Source: an uncultured Saprospiraceae bacterium (GTDB lineage Bacteria > Bacteroidota > Bacteroidia > Chitinophagales > Saprospiraceae). Taken from it: DNA of 47,450 nt. Under the pieces are notes generated by a model. It was not told the origin of the DNA and made no database searches. It saw only the letters and a program-made list of their open reading frames with translations. Shown here piece by piece: positions 34,639-43,051 of this stretch. Each line of letters opens with the position of its first letter. The stretch's first letter is position 1. The position numbers and the translations under genes were made by a program. The DNA lies in NCBI GenBank assembly GCA_937980645.1, contig CALJPQ010000017.1, positions 1 through 47,450 on the forward strand, written 5' to 3'.

Positions 34639-35520
34639 TTAGCGTACGGTGAGGGTTTCGGAGGTTAGATGGGCCTGAGCCTCGCCGTGCAATTCGCGCA
34701 GCAAGGCTTCCACCTCGTCGTGGGTGAAGTTGCAGAACCAGCGGTCGGCGCGGGCCTCGATGCTGGGCACACCTTTGCCGCGCACAGTATCGGCAATGAT
34801 GACGCTAGGCTTGCCTGCAGCAAACGGCAGGCGGCTAAAGGCGGCCTCCATCTGGGCGAAATCGTGGCCATCTATGCGCTCCACTGCACATCCAAAAGCC
34901 TCGAATTTAGGCGCCAGTGGCTCCAACGGGATGAGTTCTTCGGTGCGCACATTGGCCTGGAAGTGGTTGCGGTCCACCACGATGACGAGGTTGTCTAAGC
35001 GATACGCCGCAGCCACCAGCAGGGCTTCCCACACGGAGCCTTCGTCGAGCTCACCATCGCCAGTAACGACAACGACGCGGTTTTGCCCACCGCGCAGTTT
35101 GATATCCAAGGCGATGCCCAGTCCAACGGCGGGCAGGTGGCCCAACGAACCAGAATGAAACTCTACACCGGGTATATGTCGGTTGGGATGCCAGTAGATG
35201 AAGTCGTTGGTTTTCAGATGGTTCTGCAGGCGTTCGATAGGTATCCAGCCCAGTTCGGCCAGTGTGGCGTAGAGGGCAGGCACATCGTGGCCTTTGGAGA
35301 GCAGCAGGTAGTCGCGCTCGGGGTCGTTCAGGCGCTCAGGTCCAACGCGCAAGAAGCGCGTATAGAGGAAGACAAAGAGGTCGGCGCAGGAGAGCGAGGC
35401 GCCCGTAAAGCAGCCCCCATCGGTGGAGAGGCGCAGAATGTGCTCGCGCACGCGCAGGGCCAGTTGAGCCAGTTCGGCGTGCGTGTGTGTAGTAGCGGGA
35501 GAAGTGTTGGAAGCAGTCAC
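34639..35520 (-). CDS. Transketolase, N-terminal (thiamine diphosphate-binding) subunit
   Basis: A 293-residue protein. The thiamine diphosphate/Mg motif is VVTGDGELDEGSVWEAL...LDNLVIVVDRN near 155-190. Substrate-side residues typical of the family include LSKGHDVPALYA near 75 and HSGSLGHLPAVGLG near 125. The ATG overlaps the stop of the cytidylyltransferase gene (ATGA, 35517-35520) and its stop is 10 bp before the C-terminal subunit, so all are one operon. Confidence 0.92.
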   Translation of the reverse strand: MTASNTSPATTHTHAELAQLALRVREHILRLSTDGGCFTGASLSCADLFVFLYTRFLRVGPERLNDPERDYLLLSKGHDVPALYATLAELGWIPIERLQNHLKTNDFIYWHPNRHIPGVEFHSGSLGHLPAVGLGIALDIKLRGGQNRVVVVTGDGELDEGSVWEALLVAAAYRLDNLVIVVDRNHFQANVRTEELIPLEPLAPKFEAFGCAVERIDGHDFAQMEAAFSRLPFAAGKPSVIIADTVRGKGVPSIEARADRWFCNFTHDEVEALLRELHGEAQAHLTSETLTVR

Positions 35521-36311
35521 AAATGTCGCGTTTGGTCAGCGGTGATGGTTTTGAGTTCGTGCAGGTGGTGCCGATACCAGTTGACGCCAGCGTATCGGCT
35601 GTTGAGGGCAAAGATATCGGGGCGGCGTGTAGTCAGGTCGAGGACATCTTGCAGGCCGAAGTGCGGGTTCTTTGGGTACAGCTCTTCATACACGGCGCGG
35701 ATGAAGGCGTAGTCTTCCGGGTAGTCAATCGTCCAGCGATGGGTCATGGAGTAATCTAAGCCCGTTTCCCAACGGACGTTTCCGATGGAGAATCGGTCTG
35801 GATTTTCCCAGATGTATGGCGTGGTGTGTTCGCGCTCGAGGGGGCGTTGGGCCTCTTTCCAGGCGGTTTCTAGAGCGCTCATGGTCATAATTTCCACGTC
35901 GTTGCCGTCGGGATAAGTAGCCGGGTGCAGGTTGCTGACGTAGTCGAAGTTGTTTTGTAAAAAATACTCGAACACGCGGTCAATGACGGTCGGGTCAATG
36001 AGCGGGCAATCGGACGGTATTTTGGCCACAGCGTCGGCATTCCACAGCCGTCCGGCCTGGTAATGGCGGTCGAGCAGGTCGTCCACACTGCCGCGATAGC
36101 AGCGCAGGCCGTGCTGAAGGCACAGGGCTTCGATGGGGTCGTCGGCGGGTTCTACCGTGGTAGCCACGACGATGGTACCTGCCCATTGGGCCGCCTGTAC
36201 GCGCTCCACCATGCGCAGCAGCAGTGGTTGGCCCACTAGGTCGAGCAACACTTTGCCGGGTAAGCGACTGGAGCCCGTGCGGACCTGGATGACGGTAACA
36301 ATATGACTCAC
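35517..36311 (-). CDS. SpsF/NeuA-type cytidylyltransferase
   Basis: A 264-residue protein. The N-terminus VTVIQVRTGSSRLPGKVLLDL is the nucleotide-binding loop of the SpsF group (CTP_transf_3), and KIPSDCPLIDPTVID near 95-110 is the conserved PSDCPLI motif. These enzymes transfer CMP to sugar acids such as sialic or legionaminic acid, or to related sugars. Combined with a NeuB-type synthase it suggests CMP activation of a nonulosonate. It is coupled by 4-bp overlaps to the genes on both sides. Confidence 0.88.
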   Translation of the reverse strand: MSHIVTVIQVRTGSSRLPGKVLLDLVGQPLLLRMVERVQAAQWAGTIVVATTVEPADDPIEALCLQHGLRCYRGSVDDLLDRHYQAGRLWNADAVAKIPSDCPLIDPTVIDRVFEYFLQNNFDYVSNLHPATYPDGNDVEIMTMSALETAWKEAQRPLEREHTTPYIWENPDRFSIGNVRWETGLDYSMTHRWTIDYPEDYAFIRAVYEELYPKNPHFGLQDVLDLTTRRPDIFALNSRYAGVNWYRHHLHELKTITADQTRHL

Positions 36312-37345
36312 GCCACAGAAGCGGTTTGGGTGACACCGATGCTACTCAGAAATGCGGGGCCGTTCTTTTCTGGAAAGGCCAGGTACTGCCGACAGAGGTC
36401 GGCAATGCGACGAGCGGAGGTGCCGCCGTTTTGCCACGGGGCCAGACGGCGCAGCTGCTCCAGGTCGAAGTAAGAGTGCACCTTTTTACCCAAAATAATG
36501 CCGACGTAAACTAAGGTGGAATACTGGCAGATGAGCTCATCGCAGTTGGCAATCATGGGATAGGGGTCGCCGTCGGTGAAGACCAACGCATCGGGGCCAA
36601 CCACTTCGCGAATTTCGCGCACAGCGCGCTCGGCGTTTTCGTTAGGATGCAGTTTGAAAATCATGGGCCGCCCGGCGGCAATGCGGACGCATTCGCGCAG
36701 GAAGGCGGGCCGATTTTCATAGCGGAACGTTTCGCGAATGTCAGAGGTAACTACCAATACGTAGCCGCGATGTGGGAAGTCATTGTGCAGGTATTGGTGC
36801 AGGTTGTCGTAGTTGGGCATGCCCGTTACGACGATTTTTTCGGGGTCGGTGCCCATGTGTGCGAAATGTTCTTTATAGCCTTCCGAAGCCACGCAGTAGA
36901 TGTCGCACAGGTTAGAAGCGCCGTTGAGCGAGGTATTGAACGTCAGGTAGCGCGGCAGGATCTTCGCCTTCTGGACGATGCGCGTCAGCACGTTTACCGG
37001 GTCGGTCATGCCTTCTTGCACCCAGACGGTTTTAATGTTTCGCAGGCGGCGCGGCACTACGAGGTCGGAGCACAGCACAGCCAGGTCGTACTCGTTGCGC
37101 TGACCCATATAGTCCACGGGCAGGTTGTGCTCGCTCAGGTAGCGGTCGGCGCGCTCTTTAAACTTGCCGCCCATGACGGTGCTTTCCAACAGGCCGGCTT
37201 TAAGGGCCCATTTTTCTACGGGAGAGTCGGGGAAAAATTGGGTAAACCAGCACTCGAACTCGTCTTGCAGGTGGCTGGCAATCTGGTGCATCTGGGTGGT
37301 CTGGTTAGGAGAGCCCACCACAAATAGGATTTTTTTCCTGCTCAT
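36308..37345 (-). CDS. Probable GT-B fold glycosyl/polyol-phosphate transferase
   Basis: A 345-residue soluble protein (MSRKKILFVVGSPNQTTQMHQI). Rossmann-like N-terminal half, then IFKLHPNENAERA near 240 and YSTLVYVGIILGKKVHSYFD near 285, the two regions conserved in CDP-glycerol glycerophosphotransferase-like and UDP-GlcNAc-2-epimerase-like GT-B proteins. The epimerase alternative cannot be excluded; an epimerase would supply the ManNAc-type precursor of a NeuB reaction. It is the first gene of the cluster, behind a strong -7 box, and overlaps the next gene by 4 bp. Confidence 0.65.
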   Translation of the reverse strand: MSRKKILFVVGSPNQTTQMHQIASHLQDEFECWFTQFFPDSPVEKWALKAGLLESTVMGGKFKERADRYLSEHNLPVDYMGQRNEYDLAVLCSDLVVPRRLRNIKTVWVQEGMTDPVNVLTRIVQKAKILPRYLTFNTSLNGASNLCDIYCVASEGYKEHFAHMGTDPEKIVVTGMPNYDNLHQYLHNDFPHRGYVLVVTSDIRETFRYENRPAFLRECVRIAAGRPMIFKLHPNENAERAVREIREVVGPDALVFTDGDPYPMIANCDELICQYSTLVYVGIILGKKVHSYFDLEQLRRLAPWQNGGTSARRIADLCRQYLAFPEKNGPAFLSSIGVTQTASVA

Positions 37346-37370
37346 GAGTCGTGTTTTGATAAAAGCGCGG

Positions 37371-37378
37371 CAAAGGTA
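37371..37378 (-). promoter_or_regulatory. -7 promoter box (TACCTTTG) of the sugar cluster
   Basis: An exact consensus box, 25 bp before the ATG of the first cluster gene (37345). It is the only good box found upstream of the ten tightly spaced genes, so it is likely the main operon promoter. No convincing -33 element. Confidence 0.7.
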
Positions 37379-37476
37379 GGACAGCGGAAGACGCAGTGAA
37401 GGTGATTTTTATCGTCTTGCCGGAGCAACGCCCGGCTTCGTCTTTCTGCGGCTGAATACCAAGAACATTCTTGGCG

Positions 37477-38151
37477 TTACTCGACGCGCACCTTCATGCG
37501 GATATCTTCCAGGGGGCGGTCGTTGGCGTCGCGTGGCACGGCAGCAATGCGATCTACTATTTCCATGCCCGATACCACCTCTCCAAAGACGGTGTACTGG
37601 CCGTCCAGCTGGGGCGTACCGCCCACGGTTTTGTAGCGGGCGCGCCACTCGGGGCTGAATTTGATGCCCATAATACGCTCCAGTTCATCTAGGGAGGCGT
37701 CGGTATGCAGCTGCCCTTGCACGATGTAGAACTGGCTGCCATCGGAAGCGCGCTGTGGGTTGACGGCATCAGACTTGCGCGCTGCCGATAGCGCGCCGCG
37801 CACGTGAGGGAAGCGAATTTCTGCCGGTATTGTGTAGCCAACTTCACCCGCGCCCAGTAGAACGCCCGGGGTAGCATGCTTTGAGGTCGGGTCGCCACCC
37901 TGAATAACGAAGTCCCGAATAACGCGGTGAAACAGCAGGCTGTCATAAAAGCCCGACTGTACTAATTTGAGGAAGTTGTCGCGATGCAGTGGCGTCTCAT
38001 CGTAGAGCCGCACGCGGATATCGCCAAACTTCGTCTCGATGCGCACGATGGTCTGGCGCTTCTGGCAGGCACTTAAAAGGAGAAGCAGGGAAAAAAGCAG
38101 GTATGGCAGTCGCGTACCTCTTTGGAATGGGAACACGTCTTTGCGCATCAT
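37477..38151 (-). CDS. Cyclophilin-type peptidyl-prolyl isomerase lipoprotein
   Basis: A 224-residue protein from ATG 38151 (MMRKDVFPFQRGTRLPYLLF); much longer in-frame extension upstream runs through the neighbouring gene and is rejected. A lipobox LLLLSAC gives a lipid-anchored Cys near residue 30. The cyclophilin core has FKL-type strand VRIETKFGDIRVRLYDE, FHRVIRDFVIQGGDP (catalytic FHR...QGGD), DGSQFYIVQG and YTVFGEVVSGMEIVDRIA. It helps fold periplasmic or outer-membrane proteins. Its ATG overlaps the stop of the upstream hypothetical gene (ATGA). Confidence 0.9.
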   Translation of the reverse strand: MMRKDVFPFQRGTRLPYLLFSLLLLLSACQKRQTIVRIETKFGDIRVRLYDETPLHRDNFLKLVQSGFYDSLLFHRVIRDFVIQGGDPTSKHATPGVLLGAGEVGYTIPAEIRFPHVRGALSAARKSDAVNPQRASDGSQFYIVQGQLHTDASLDELERIMGIKFSPEWRARYKTVGGTPQLDGQYTVFGEVVSGMEIVDRIAAVPRDANDRPLEDIRMKVRVE

Positions 38152-38507
38152 CGTTCGGCTTCTAAGTCTTTGAAATACTGAACGATTTTTTCTTTCAGCA
38201 AGCGCTCCTGTTCGGGTAAGGGTAGCGTCTGGATATTGCGTATTTGCCGCCAATGCGGCCAGCCATCGGCATCGCGGCCCACGAATTCGTAGTAACCGTC
38301 GTAGGCCAGCAGACGGCAGACGGCAATGTGCATGAGGTCTTGTTTCTCCTCTTTGGTAAACCCTTTTTTCCAACGCCCCAGCTCCTGGATGCCTATCAGG
38401 AACAGCATCGTGTTCAGGTCGGGCAAGGCATCGCGTTTCATGGCATCTTTCACCTCGTGCCGCACGCGCAGCCATTCAAAATCTAATTCCCAGTCTTCTA
38501 AGGACAC
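38148..38507 (-). CDS. Conserved hypothetical protein of Bacteroidota type
   Basis: No ATG fits the frame upstream of the conserved core, so I choose GTG at 38507 (VSLEDWELDFEWLRVRHEVKD), giving 119 residues; a TTG at 38579 would add 24 residues. The stretch PDLNTMLFLIGIQELGRWKKGFTKEEKQDLMHIAVCRLL, then DADGWPHWRQI, looks like a family I remember as common and uncharacterised in Saprospiria-like genomes. It is helical and soluble, without signal peptide. Translationally coupled to the isomerase lipoprotein downstream. Function unknown. Confidence 0.65.
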   Translation of the reverse strand: MSLEDWELDFEWLRVRHEVKDAMKRDALPDLNTMLFLIGIQELGRWKKGFTKEEKQDLMHIAVCRLLAYDGYYEFVGRDADGWPHWRQIRNIQTLPLPEQERLLKEKIVQYFKDLEAER

Positions 38508-38623
38508 CTTAGTTGCTATAAATAGAATTGGTTCACTATTGCATCGCTGACGATGAAATACCTGCAACGGGCCAGGCAAAGACTTGCGCGCGTTCCAGCC
38601 TTCGTGGTCAGCTGCTTTTTCAA

Positions 38624-39692
38624 TTAATTATTCGAGTGGCCATCGTGCTTTTCCTCTGACAATTGCTGGCGAATTTGGGCCACCACTTCCTCCGAGGTAT
38701 TGGCCAACTTAGCAATATCAGCATCGCTAAATCAGGGAATGCGTGCAGCAAGTTGACCACGACGGTCTTCTTAGCTTCCTGAGCGCCGATTTCTATGCCC
38801 TCTTGGCGCCCCTCTCGAAGACCCTCTTGAAGGCCTTGTTCACGCCATTTCTTCCTTATTTCCTCCATTTCCTCCTCGAATGCAAGGCCCTGGCCAAATT
38901 CTTCTATCAGTTCCAGATATGCTTTCAGTGTCTGCGGCGGAACGTTTTTCATCCATTCGGCAGTCTTTATTTTTTTCATTTCCAGCATTTTTACGACGTA
39001 TAAAGAGGTGGATTGGCCCAGCATCGGTATCCGCTCGTCGGACATTTTTTCCTGCAAGGCTGCCCGCACGATGGGCAGGTACTGCCAAAGTTGGGGCAAA
39101 TTTCGAACAAATTTAAAATGAACAGGCTCTTCAAATAGTTTGAGCGCGGCTTTTGCAGAATTTCTTCGACCGATATCTCGTCCAGGTTGATAGCGATGTA
39201 GCGAAAGTTGGGCATGTAGGGTTTGAGGACGTCGGGCAGGTCTTCGAACGTTTCTAAAAAGGCTTCGTGCAGCCAGGGGCGTTCGCCGTGGTAGAGCACA
39301 ATAGCGATGACGTACGATAGGGGTCGGTTACGGCGGGCGTCGTTTTCCCATATCTGCAGCATGTAGTCGAGCAGTTGCAGATGCACCGGGTAGGTTGGCC
39401 GATCGCTTTTGTGTTCAAAAAGGAAAAGCAGACGCGCCGGTCTGCCGCCTTTGAGTTGGGTCTGATAAATGCTATCGCAGAACGATGCGCCGAATCGGCC
39501 GCTGATGTGTTCCGATGGGGCCGGCTCGAAATGTGAGAAGTCCACGAGGCGGCGTACGCTCTTGGGAGTATAGCCCCGGACGATGTCTTCTGCTACTTCG
39601 GCAAAGCTCAGAAACAATTTGAAGAGCCGGTCAAACAGCTGGGCTATGCCTTTCAATCGCGTTTTTTTTGCTTTCTTTTCATGGCTGGTCAT
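38624..39692 (-). pseudogene. Rpn-family PD-(D/E)XK nuclease, broken by two frameshifts
   Basis: The 5' part (from ATG 39692, MTSHEKKAKKTRLKGIAQ) has the Rpn/Transposase_31 pattern: YQTQLKGGRPARLLFLFEHKSDRP, whose E-x-K carries the nuclease core, and YVIAIVLYHGERPW. The frame shifts within about 39,095-39,110 (after LNLFEI), where the homologous sequence continues one frame over as PQLWQYLPIVRAAL. It shifts again near 38,724-38,732, after HAFPDL, to continue as DADIAKLANTSEEVVAQIRQQL with a stop at 38624. The second shift looks like loss of one base. Rpn nucleases promote RecA-independent recombination and often occur in many copies. Either the gene is dead or the assembly has two indels. Confidence 0.85.
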
Positions 39693-39776
39693 TTATTGTT
39701 CAAATGAACCAGCAAGGTAAGCAAATATCTGGGGATGGGCCGGTATGGTTCCTGAAAAATCAGAAAACTTTGTTTT

Positions 39777-40703
39777 TTACCGACTCTGGCCGGGGGTTAT
39801 CTTATTCAGCTGCTCGAAGATATCGGTATAGTCGAAAGTCTCCAGGTCTCGCCAGAAGTTGAGGGTTTGGCGCAATTGGGCAATGGAGGAGCAGCCCAGG
39901 ACGATGCCGTCGAGATGTGGCTGGAGTGCGGCGAAGAGGAGGCCTATCTGGTAGAAGGCGGTGATAGGTGGTCGGACAAAGGCGGTATTCCACTGGGGCA
40001 ACGCCTCGCGTATGCGGGCAAGCAAGTCTTCAGCTGTCGCAGGGTCGCCGCCTCGGGCTTTCAAGGTGCTGCCCGGAGCATATTCGCCCTCGAGTTTCAG
40101 GCCGCCGGCGTTGATACCGTAGGCAAAATAACGGTGTGCCGAGCGTTGGAGGCGCGCGTAGCGGGGTAGGTCGGAGTGGAGGATATTGTGCTTAAGTTGG
40201 ATGTCGAACGACACCTGCATTTGCTCGACAATGGGGGCATACACCTCGGGGTGCCGAATGCCGGAAAGCCCTGGGCGCAGCCCCTCTTCGCGGCAGACAT
40301 CGGCAAGGGCATACAGCGTGTCGGCAATGGCACCGGGGTCGTTGCGGTTGTCCCAGTGGAGCATGATGCCGTGCAGGTTAGTACCCAACAGGCGGCGGTA
40401 TTCACCTGTCATCATGCGTATGAAAGAGGGCGACAGGTTGACTTCGGGCGAGCGCATGTTGTCTAACGCACCGATTTTCATCGTGATTTGCAGATCGCTC
40501 AGCCCATGTGCCCGAAGGTATTCCTGCAGAATGCCTTCAGCTGCGCGGAAATGCGCCGGGTTTTTATCAATGGGGTAGTTGGTGGCGCTGTCAATGCCTT
40601 TTTGGCCGGCCTTTAGCCAGTGGTCGAGCAGTTGGAAAGCCTCTTCGCGGCTGACTGTCCAGGCCCATTGAGCCGTGCCTAAGAGTAGTTGTTTGTTCGT
40701 CAT
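39777..40703 (-). CDS. Aldo/keto reductase family protein
   Basis: A 308-residue protein from ATG 40703 (MTNKQLLLGTAQWAWTVS), coupled by a 4-bp overlap to the upstream GT2 gene. AKR features: LGTAQWAW near 7, DSATNYP near 38 (the family's D and Y positions), KIGALDN near 78 and MLHWDN near 112, ending with GCSSIAQLRQTL. The group that reads 'LGTAQ' often lies in sugar clusters. It likely reduces a carbonyl on a sugar or polyol with NADPH. A much longer in-frame extension upstream is antisense-like noise across the GT2 gene. Confidence 0.85.
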   Translation of the reverse strand: MTNKQLLLGTAQWAWTVSREEAFQLLDHWLKAGQKGIDSATNYPIDKNPAHFRAAEGILQEYLRAHGLSDLQITMKIGALDNMRSPEVNLSPSFIRMMTGEYRRLLGTNLHGIMLHWDNRNDPGAIADTLYALADVCREEGLRPGLSGIRHPEVYAPIVEQMQVSFDIQLKHNILHSDLPRYARLQRSAHRYFAYGINAGGLKLEGEYAPGSTLKARGGDPATAEDLLARIREALPQWNTAFVRPPITAFYQIGLLFAALQPHLDGIVLGCSSIAQLRQTLNFWRDLETFDYTDIFEQLNKITPGQSR

Positions 40704-41425
40704 TTCGGCTTTCGTTTTTTCAGGATGGCCATGGCTTTCAGGTACTGCTGGGCCAGTTTTGGGATGTTCACTTTGCTGTTGGCGGCGTCGTCCGTCCAGC
40801 GGACGGGCAGTTCGCACATTTTGAGGCCCTGCCATTCGGCTACGGCGAGCAGCTCGGTGCTGAAGAACCAGCCATTGCTCACAGCGCCGCCGGCAATGAG
40901 GGTGGGGACGTATTCGCGTTTGAGCCATTTGAAGCCACACATGCCGTCGGAGAAGTGGGTACCCAAGTAGTGTTTGAGGATGAAGTTGAAGGCTCGCGAC
41001 GTGATTTCGCGTTTGAGCGTGCGCCCGATGACACGGGCCCGCGGGTGCAGGCGCGTGCCATAGACTAAGTCGTAGCCTTCTGTGGCGATGGCATTGTATG
41101 CCTGGATGAAGTGGCTCAGGTCGGTGGCTAAGTCCAGATCCATGTAGCCTACGATGTCGGCCTCGCTTTGGCTCCAGGAGGTTTTCAGGGCCAGCCCTAC
41201 GCCTTTTTCGGGCACTCGAACGAGTTTGACTTCGGGCAGTTCGTCGGAGAGTTCCAGTGCTAAGCGCGGGGTGGCATCGGTGCTGCCGTTGTCGGCGATG
41301 ACGATTTGCCACTGGCGTCGGCGCTCGGGGAAGTGTTCGCATAGAAACTGGTGGAGGGTGCACACCTGGCGTCTCAGGGTGGCTTCTTCGTTGAGCACGG
41401 GTATCGTAACATCGAAGGTGAGCAT
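40700..41425 (-). CDS. Family 2 glycosyltransferase, dolichyl-phosphate-mannose-synthase-like
   Basis: A 241-residue protein from ATG 41425 (MLTFDVTIPVLNEEATL). GT-A fold motifs: VIADNGSTDATP near 45 (nucleotide-binding), YMDLDLATDLSH near 93 (DxD-like), GTRLHPRA near 122 and GFKWLKRE near 165. Such enzymes transfer a sugar from a nucleotide sugar to a polyprenyl phosphate. No membrane domain follows, unlike some family members. It probably forms an operon with the aldo/keto reductase gene and has its own -7 box. Confidence 0.88.
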   Translation of the reverse strand: MLTFDVTIPVLNEEATLRRQVCTLHQFLCEHFPERRRQWQIVIADNGSTDATPRLALELSDELPEVKLVRVPEKGVGLALKTSWSQSEADIVGYMDLDLATDLSHFIQAYNAIATEGYDLVYGTRLHPRARVIGRTLKREITSRAFNFILKHYLGTHFSDGMCGFKWLKREYVPTLIAGGAVSNGWFFSTELLAVAEWQGLKMCELPVRWTDDAANSKVNIPKLAQQYLKAMAILKKRKPK

Positions 41426-41451
41426 GCGGTGGGTACTGTTCGTTTGGGCGG

Positions 41452-41459
41452 CAAAGGTA
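41452..41459 (-). promoter_or_regulatory. -7 promoter box (TACCTTTG) of the GT2/AKR pair
   Basis: An exact consensus box 26 bp before the ATG at 41425 on the minus strand, in the divergent gap facing the small membrane protein gene. Confidence 0.65.
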
Positions 41460-41578
41460 ACGGGCTGGTGGCGGGTGCCGCCATTTCCACATTCGGTGGC
41501 CGCAAATTTTCCACACGCACGTAACTTGCGGCCTGAAACTGCGTCCGTTGCACGCGGATGCACGCGCCACTTGCACGC

Positions 41579-41770
41579 ATGAACGATTTGCTAAAAAATC
41601 CCGTCGCTGTTTTTGTTGCCGGCCTTTTGTTTCTTTGGCTGCTGCTCAAAGTGCTCCGAGTGGTTGTTAGTGAGTTCTGGATAGTGGTGCTGGCATTTGT
41701 ACTGCTTTTTATCCTGAACGAGCGTTTTCGCCGGGCGGTACAGGCTTTTTTCTCTCGACTTTTTCGCTAA
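41579..41770 (+). CDS. Small two-helix membrane protein
   Basis: A 63-residue protein (MNDLLKNPVAVFVAGLLFLW); M8 of a longer frame is preferred because the first seven codons are not membrane-like. Two hydrophobic segments (about 8-29 and 32-48) and a basic tail ERFRRAVQAFFSRLFR indicate a small inner-membrane protein. I do not recognise a family. It lies 33 bp before the coiled-coil gene in the same direction and is likely co-transcribed with it. Confidence 0.65.
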   Translation: MNDLLKNPVAVFVAGLLFLWLLLKVLRVVVSEFWIVVLAFVLLFILNERFRRAVQAFFSRLFR

Positions 41771-41803
41771 ATCACACCGTTTTTCACAACTTACCTGATT
41801 GCT

Positions 41804-42838
41804 ATGCAAACCGAAATGCAACCGCTCAAACCCAAAAGCTTCTGGCAGCGCCCTGAAGGCGTTACGGGAGCCATCTTCCTGCTGGCACTCGTGATTGGCG
41901 GCGGGTACCTGTTCATGAAGATTCTGCCCACGCTGATTCAATTGGCCGAGAACACCCTCTACCTGGCTGGGCTGCTGGCCCTGCTGGCCGGTCTGCTATA
42001 TGTGGTGCTGGATCCGAAGATGCGCAACCTGATCTGGTTCATGTATAAATCCTTCATGCGCTGGATAACAGGCCTATTTGTACAGCTCGACCCGATCGGC
42101 ATTTTAAAGAGCTACATTGAAGACCTGAAGAAAAATTTGGCCAGTATGAACGCCCAGATCAGCCAACTGCGCGGCCAGATGTACCGCTTAGGCGAGATGA
42201 TCAAGCAGAACCAGCGCGAGATACAAACCAGTCTGGGCATGGCCAGCCGGGCCAAAGAGAGCGGCAAAGACGCTGTCATGGTGCTTAAGGCGCGTCGGGC
42301 AGGTCGCTTGCAAGAGTCTAACCTGAAGTTGGAAGATCTTTACAAGCGCATGGAGGTGCTCTACCGCGTACTGACGAAGATGTACGAAACCTCCGAAATA
42401 ATGCTTGAGGATCTGCAAGACCAGGTCGTCGTCAAGGAGCAGGAGTATAAGGCCATTAAGGCTAGCCATTCGGCCATTCGCTCGGCGATGTCTATCCTGA
42501 CGGGCAGCGGCGATAAGCGCTATATGTACGATATGGCGCTGGAGGCCATGGCCGAAGACGTAGGCCGCAAAGTAGGCGAGATGGAGCGCTTCATGGATCT
42601 ATCGAAGAGCTTCATGGACTCCATTGACCTGCAAAACGGCGTCTTTGAGGAGGAAGGCCTGCGCATGCTGGAGCAATGGGAAAAAGAAGGTGTTTCGCTT
42701 CTGCTGGGCAAAGAGAAGAATGTCTTAATCGCTCAGGCTGAAGACCCTAAGAACGTCCTCGACCTGAACGCTTCCGCACAAACACCGCCTAAAGAGGCCC
42801 GAGGGCGCAACCAGTACGACGCTTTCTTCGAGTCCTGA
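41804..42838 (+). CDS. Membrane-anchored coiled-coil protein of unknown function
   Basis: A 344-residue protein. Two transmembrane helices near 19-43 and 49-69, then a long helical region rich in Lys, Glu and Met (about 100-290), with heptad-like segments such as MNAQISQLRGQMYRLGEMIKQ and a lysine-rich C-terminus. The overall picture (short N-terminal anchor, long coiled coil) resembles PspA-associated or stomatin-like scaffold proteins, but no motif fixes the family. It likely works at the inner membrane with the preceding small membrane protein. The terminator is not obvious; a T-rich tract lies near 42918-42931. Confidence 0.6.
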   Translation: MQTEMQPLKPKSFWQRPEGVTGAIFLLALVIGGGYLFMKILPTLIQLAENTLYLAGLLALLAGLLYVVLDPKMRNLIWFMYKSFMRWITGLFVQLDPIGILKSYIEDLKKNLASMNAQISQLRGQMYRLGEMIKQNQREIQTSLGMASRAKESGKDAVMVLKARRAGRLQESNLKLEDLYKRMEVLYRVLTKMYETSEIMLEDLQDQVVVKEQEYKAIKASHSAIRSAMSILTGSGDKRYMYDMALEAMAEDVGRKVGEMERFMDLSKSFMDSIDLQNGVFEEEGLRMLEQWEKEGVSLLLGKEKNVLIAQAEDPKNVLDLNASAQTPPKEARGRNQYDAFFES

Positions 42839-43051
42839 TTAAGTCCCTGACGATAAGTGTGATCAAGTGTGAGAGGTGGGCACAGACAAACGCCGATCCC
42901 TCACGGAATACCCCCATTTTTTTATTTTTTTTACACTAAATCTAAAGGTGCCGTACTTTTCGCGGCGAAATCGAAGCAAATGTTTGAAAGACACGGTTAG
43001 GCCCGAAATTTTTGGGCATAATCTTTTCTTTAATCTCAAGGCACACCCTTT
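42839..43051. other. Intergenic region upstream of the orphan cas6
   Basis: 213 bp with a T-rich tract near 42918-42931, preceded by a weak GTGAG/CTCAC stem that could end the coiled-coil gene transcript, and a short inverted repeat at 43001-43017. No CRISPR-like repeats and no good -7 box. Confidence 0.45.

Noticed and set aside
37477..38475. A 332-codon peptidyl-prolyl isomerase starting far upstream
   Set aside because: The extension runs through the neighbouring gene and lacks the signal peptide at the N-terminus; the lipobox places the start at 38151.
39777..41576. A 599-codon fusion of the aldo/keto reductase with an upstream domain
   Set aside because: The upstream part overlaps the GT2 gene in another frame and translates to Pro/His/Arg-rich noise; ATG 40703 overlaps the GT2 stop in an ATGA and fits the family start.
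42839..43051. CRISPR array next to the Cas6 gene
   Set aside because: Read both strands; no direct repeats of 20 bp or more. The same holds for other gaps near it.
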